Below, piece after piece: positions 14,619 through 15,548 of a stretch of DNA of 15,548 nucleotides. The stretch covers positions 1-15,548 of the forward strand of contig NZ_JOEQ01000072.1 of NCBI RefSeq assembly GCF_000721075.1, read 5' to 3'. The notes beneath the pieces were generated by a model. That model ran no database searches. It worked only from the letters and a program-made list of their open reading frames with translations, and had not been told where the DNA came from. This stretch comes from Streptosporangium amethystogenes. Its GTDB lineage: Bacteria > Actinomycetota > Actinomycetes > Streptosporangiales > Streptosporangiaceae. How positions within the stretch are numbered: position 1 is the stretch's first letter; the number at the start of each line of letters is the position of its first letter. Both the position numbers and the translations under genes were made by a program.

Positions 14619-14669
14619 CTTACATTAGTAAGGAAACTTACGAGCGTAAGGCTGGCTTACAATTGTAAG
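14619..14669. promoter_or_regulatory. Three tandem palindromic TetR operators
   Basis: CTTAC-N4-GTAAG occurs three times: 14619-14632 (N4 = ATTA), 14637-14650 (GAGC) and 14656-14669 (AATT). Each is a 14-bp dyad followed by G, with starts 18 and 19 bp apart. They cover candidate -10 hexamers for both the reductase (TAATGT, minus strand, 14627-14622) and the TetR gene (TAAGGT, 14666-14671), so autorepression and co-repression are expected. Confidence 0.8.
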
Positions 14670-14701
14670 GTTGTCAATCCCGCCCGCACTCTGGAGCCGT
14701 T

Positions 14702-15367
14702 GTGTCCCCACCACCACCGCTACCGCCACGGCAACCGCTCAGCAGAGTTCTAGTGTTGGAAGCCGCGATCCGGGTCGCGGATCGCGGCGGCGTGGAGGCG
14801 ATCACGATGCGACGGGTGGCGCAGGAACTGGGCGTGGAGGCGATGTCGCTCTACCACCACGTACCGAACAAGGACGCGATCCTCGACGGCGTGGCCGACA
14901 CGGTGTTCGCGGCGATCAAGCTACCCAGCGCCGAGTGCGACGATTGGCGCGACGCGATCCGTGCGCGCGCCTCCTCCGCGCGTGCGGTCCTGTCGCAGCA
15001 CAGCTGGGCTCTCGGCCTCATGGACTCCCGTCGCAACCCGGGGCCGGCGACGCTGCGCCACCACGACGCCGTCCTCGGTGTCCTCCGCGAGGCGGGGTTC
15101 ACGCTGCCGATGGCCGCGCACGCTGTCTCGCTCATCGACAGCTACATCAGTGGGTTCGTCCTCCAGGAGGCGAACCTGCCGATGACGACGCCGGACGATG
15201 TCGAGGAAGTGGCCGGCAGCATTCTCGAGCACCTGCCGACGGACGAGTTGCCGTACCTCACAGAAATGATCGTCGACCACGCCCTGCGGCCGGGCTACGA
15301 CCACACGAGCGAGTTCAGCTACGGCCTGGACCTGATTCTGGATGCGCTCGAAGCTCGCCGGAGGTAG
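14702..15367 (+). CDS. TetR-family transcriptional repressor
   Basis: A 221-residue regulator starting with GTG 14702, with GGAG five bases upstream. The N-terminal helix-turn-helix is clear: LEAAIRVADRGGVEAITMRRVAQELGVEAMSLYHHVPNKDAIL (about residues 19-61, broken here by family-typical turns). The rest is a helical ligand-binding and dimerisation domain of the TetR_C type (WRDAIRARASSARAVL, then HAVSLIDSYISGFVLQEANL). The segment YHHVPNKDAILDGVAD is typical of the tetracycline-repressor-like subgroup. It is divergent from the deazaflavin reductase gene, and the three palindromes lie 33-83 bp upstream. It most likely represses both itself and the reductase until a small ligand binds; the ligand is unknown. 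Confidence 0.9.
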   Translation: MSPPPPLPPRQPLSRVLVLEAAIRVADRGGVEAITMRRVAQELGVEAMSLYHHVPNKDAILDGVADTVFAAIKLPSAECDDWRDAIRARASSARAVLSQHSWALGLMDSRRNPGPATLRHHDAVLGVLREAGFTLPMAAHAVSLIDSYISGFVLQEANLPMTTPDDVEEVAGSILEHLPTDELPYLTEMIVDHALRPGYDHTSEFSYGLDLILDALEARRR

Positions 15368-15485
15368 AGCCCCCGACACCGCTACGTGAGACTCACCTTG
15401 CCCCTCCCCAGAAACGCTCGCAGCGGGGACTAGCGGTGCGTTCAGCGATATCTAGTGCCGTGACCGCATTGGTTCGCCGGGTTTG

Positions 15486-15548
15486 TCAGGCTGCGGCCTT
15501 GAGAGGGCGTCCGCCCCAGCGGATGCCCTTCTCGCCGCGGATGCGTAC
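15486..15548 (-). CDS. C-terminal end of an unidentified gene cut by the window edge
   Basis: The last 20 codons of a minus-strand frame, reading VRIRGEKGIRWGGRPLKAAA before a TGA at 15488-15486. Coding character is good but too little is visible to name a family. The basic tail and the position at the edge of an accessory region would fit a transposase, but that is a guess. Confidence 0.4.
   Translation of the reverse strand, partial: VRIRGEKGIRWGGRPLKAAA

Noticed and set aside
14619..14669. CRISPR-like array from three similar short repeats
   Set aside because: Repeats are 14-bp palindromes with 3-5 bp gaps, which fits operators and not CRISPR repeat-spacer sizes.

Overview
The window is GC-rich throughout, with dense short-gap coding, GTG starts and strong G/C bias at third codon positions. 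This, with an AfsR/SARP-type regulator, a DDN-like deazaflavin reductase family gene and small TetR and VOC genes, points to a filamentous actinomycete chromosome, probably an accessory region. The genus cannot be fixed from sequence alone. The gene mix, several broken genes and terminal inverted repeats suggest a stretch shaped by repeated insertion and deletion.

Layout, left to right. (1) 1-176: truncated fragment of an RmlD-like NAD-dependent sugar reductase/epimerase, minus strand. (2) 325-1509: secreted PAF-acetylhydrolase-like serine hydrolase, plus strand, meeting tail-to-tail (stop codons overlap) a minus-strand two-component operon. That operon (4054 down to 1506) is a 633-residue double histidine kinase, whose first half is a complete kinase and second half a degenerate one, followed with a 4-nt overlap by a NarL/LuxR-type response regulator. 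(3) 4553-6540: a unit bounded by 90-bp inverted repeats (84/90 identical by eye) carrying one intact gene, a six-repeat beta-propeller, lectin-like protein with a helical N-terminal domain, and no recognisable transposase. (4) 6639-11102: an alpha/beta hydrolase, a divergent 1015-residue BTAD/NB-ARC/TPR regulator, and a convergent RibD/DHFR-like reductase. Heptamer direct repeats of SARP type (7 bp + 4 bp spacers) stand upstream of the regulator/hydrolase and again upstream of the reductase, so this looks like a self-contained small regulon. (5) 11190-12342: about 500 nt without a convincing gene, then a decayed MFS transporter and a strong GC hairpin. (6) 12535-13512: a VOC-fold protein, a hexanucleotide repeat and a short in-frame coding stretch. 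(7) 13516-14157: an unrecognised minus-strand gene broken by a one-base frameshift in a G5 run and lacking a 5' end. (8) 14161-15367: a deazaflavin-dependent nitroreductase-family gene and a divergent TetR repressor, with three tandem CTTAC-N4-GTAAG palindromes between them. (9) 15486-15548: the last 20 codons of an unidentified minus-strand gene.

The most unusual items are the inverted-repeat-bounded lectin unit, the kinase-pseudokinase fusion, and the matching heptamer arrays that link the SARP-like regulator to two enzyme genes. All family assignments are by reading motifs; no database search was possible.
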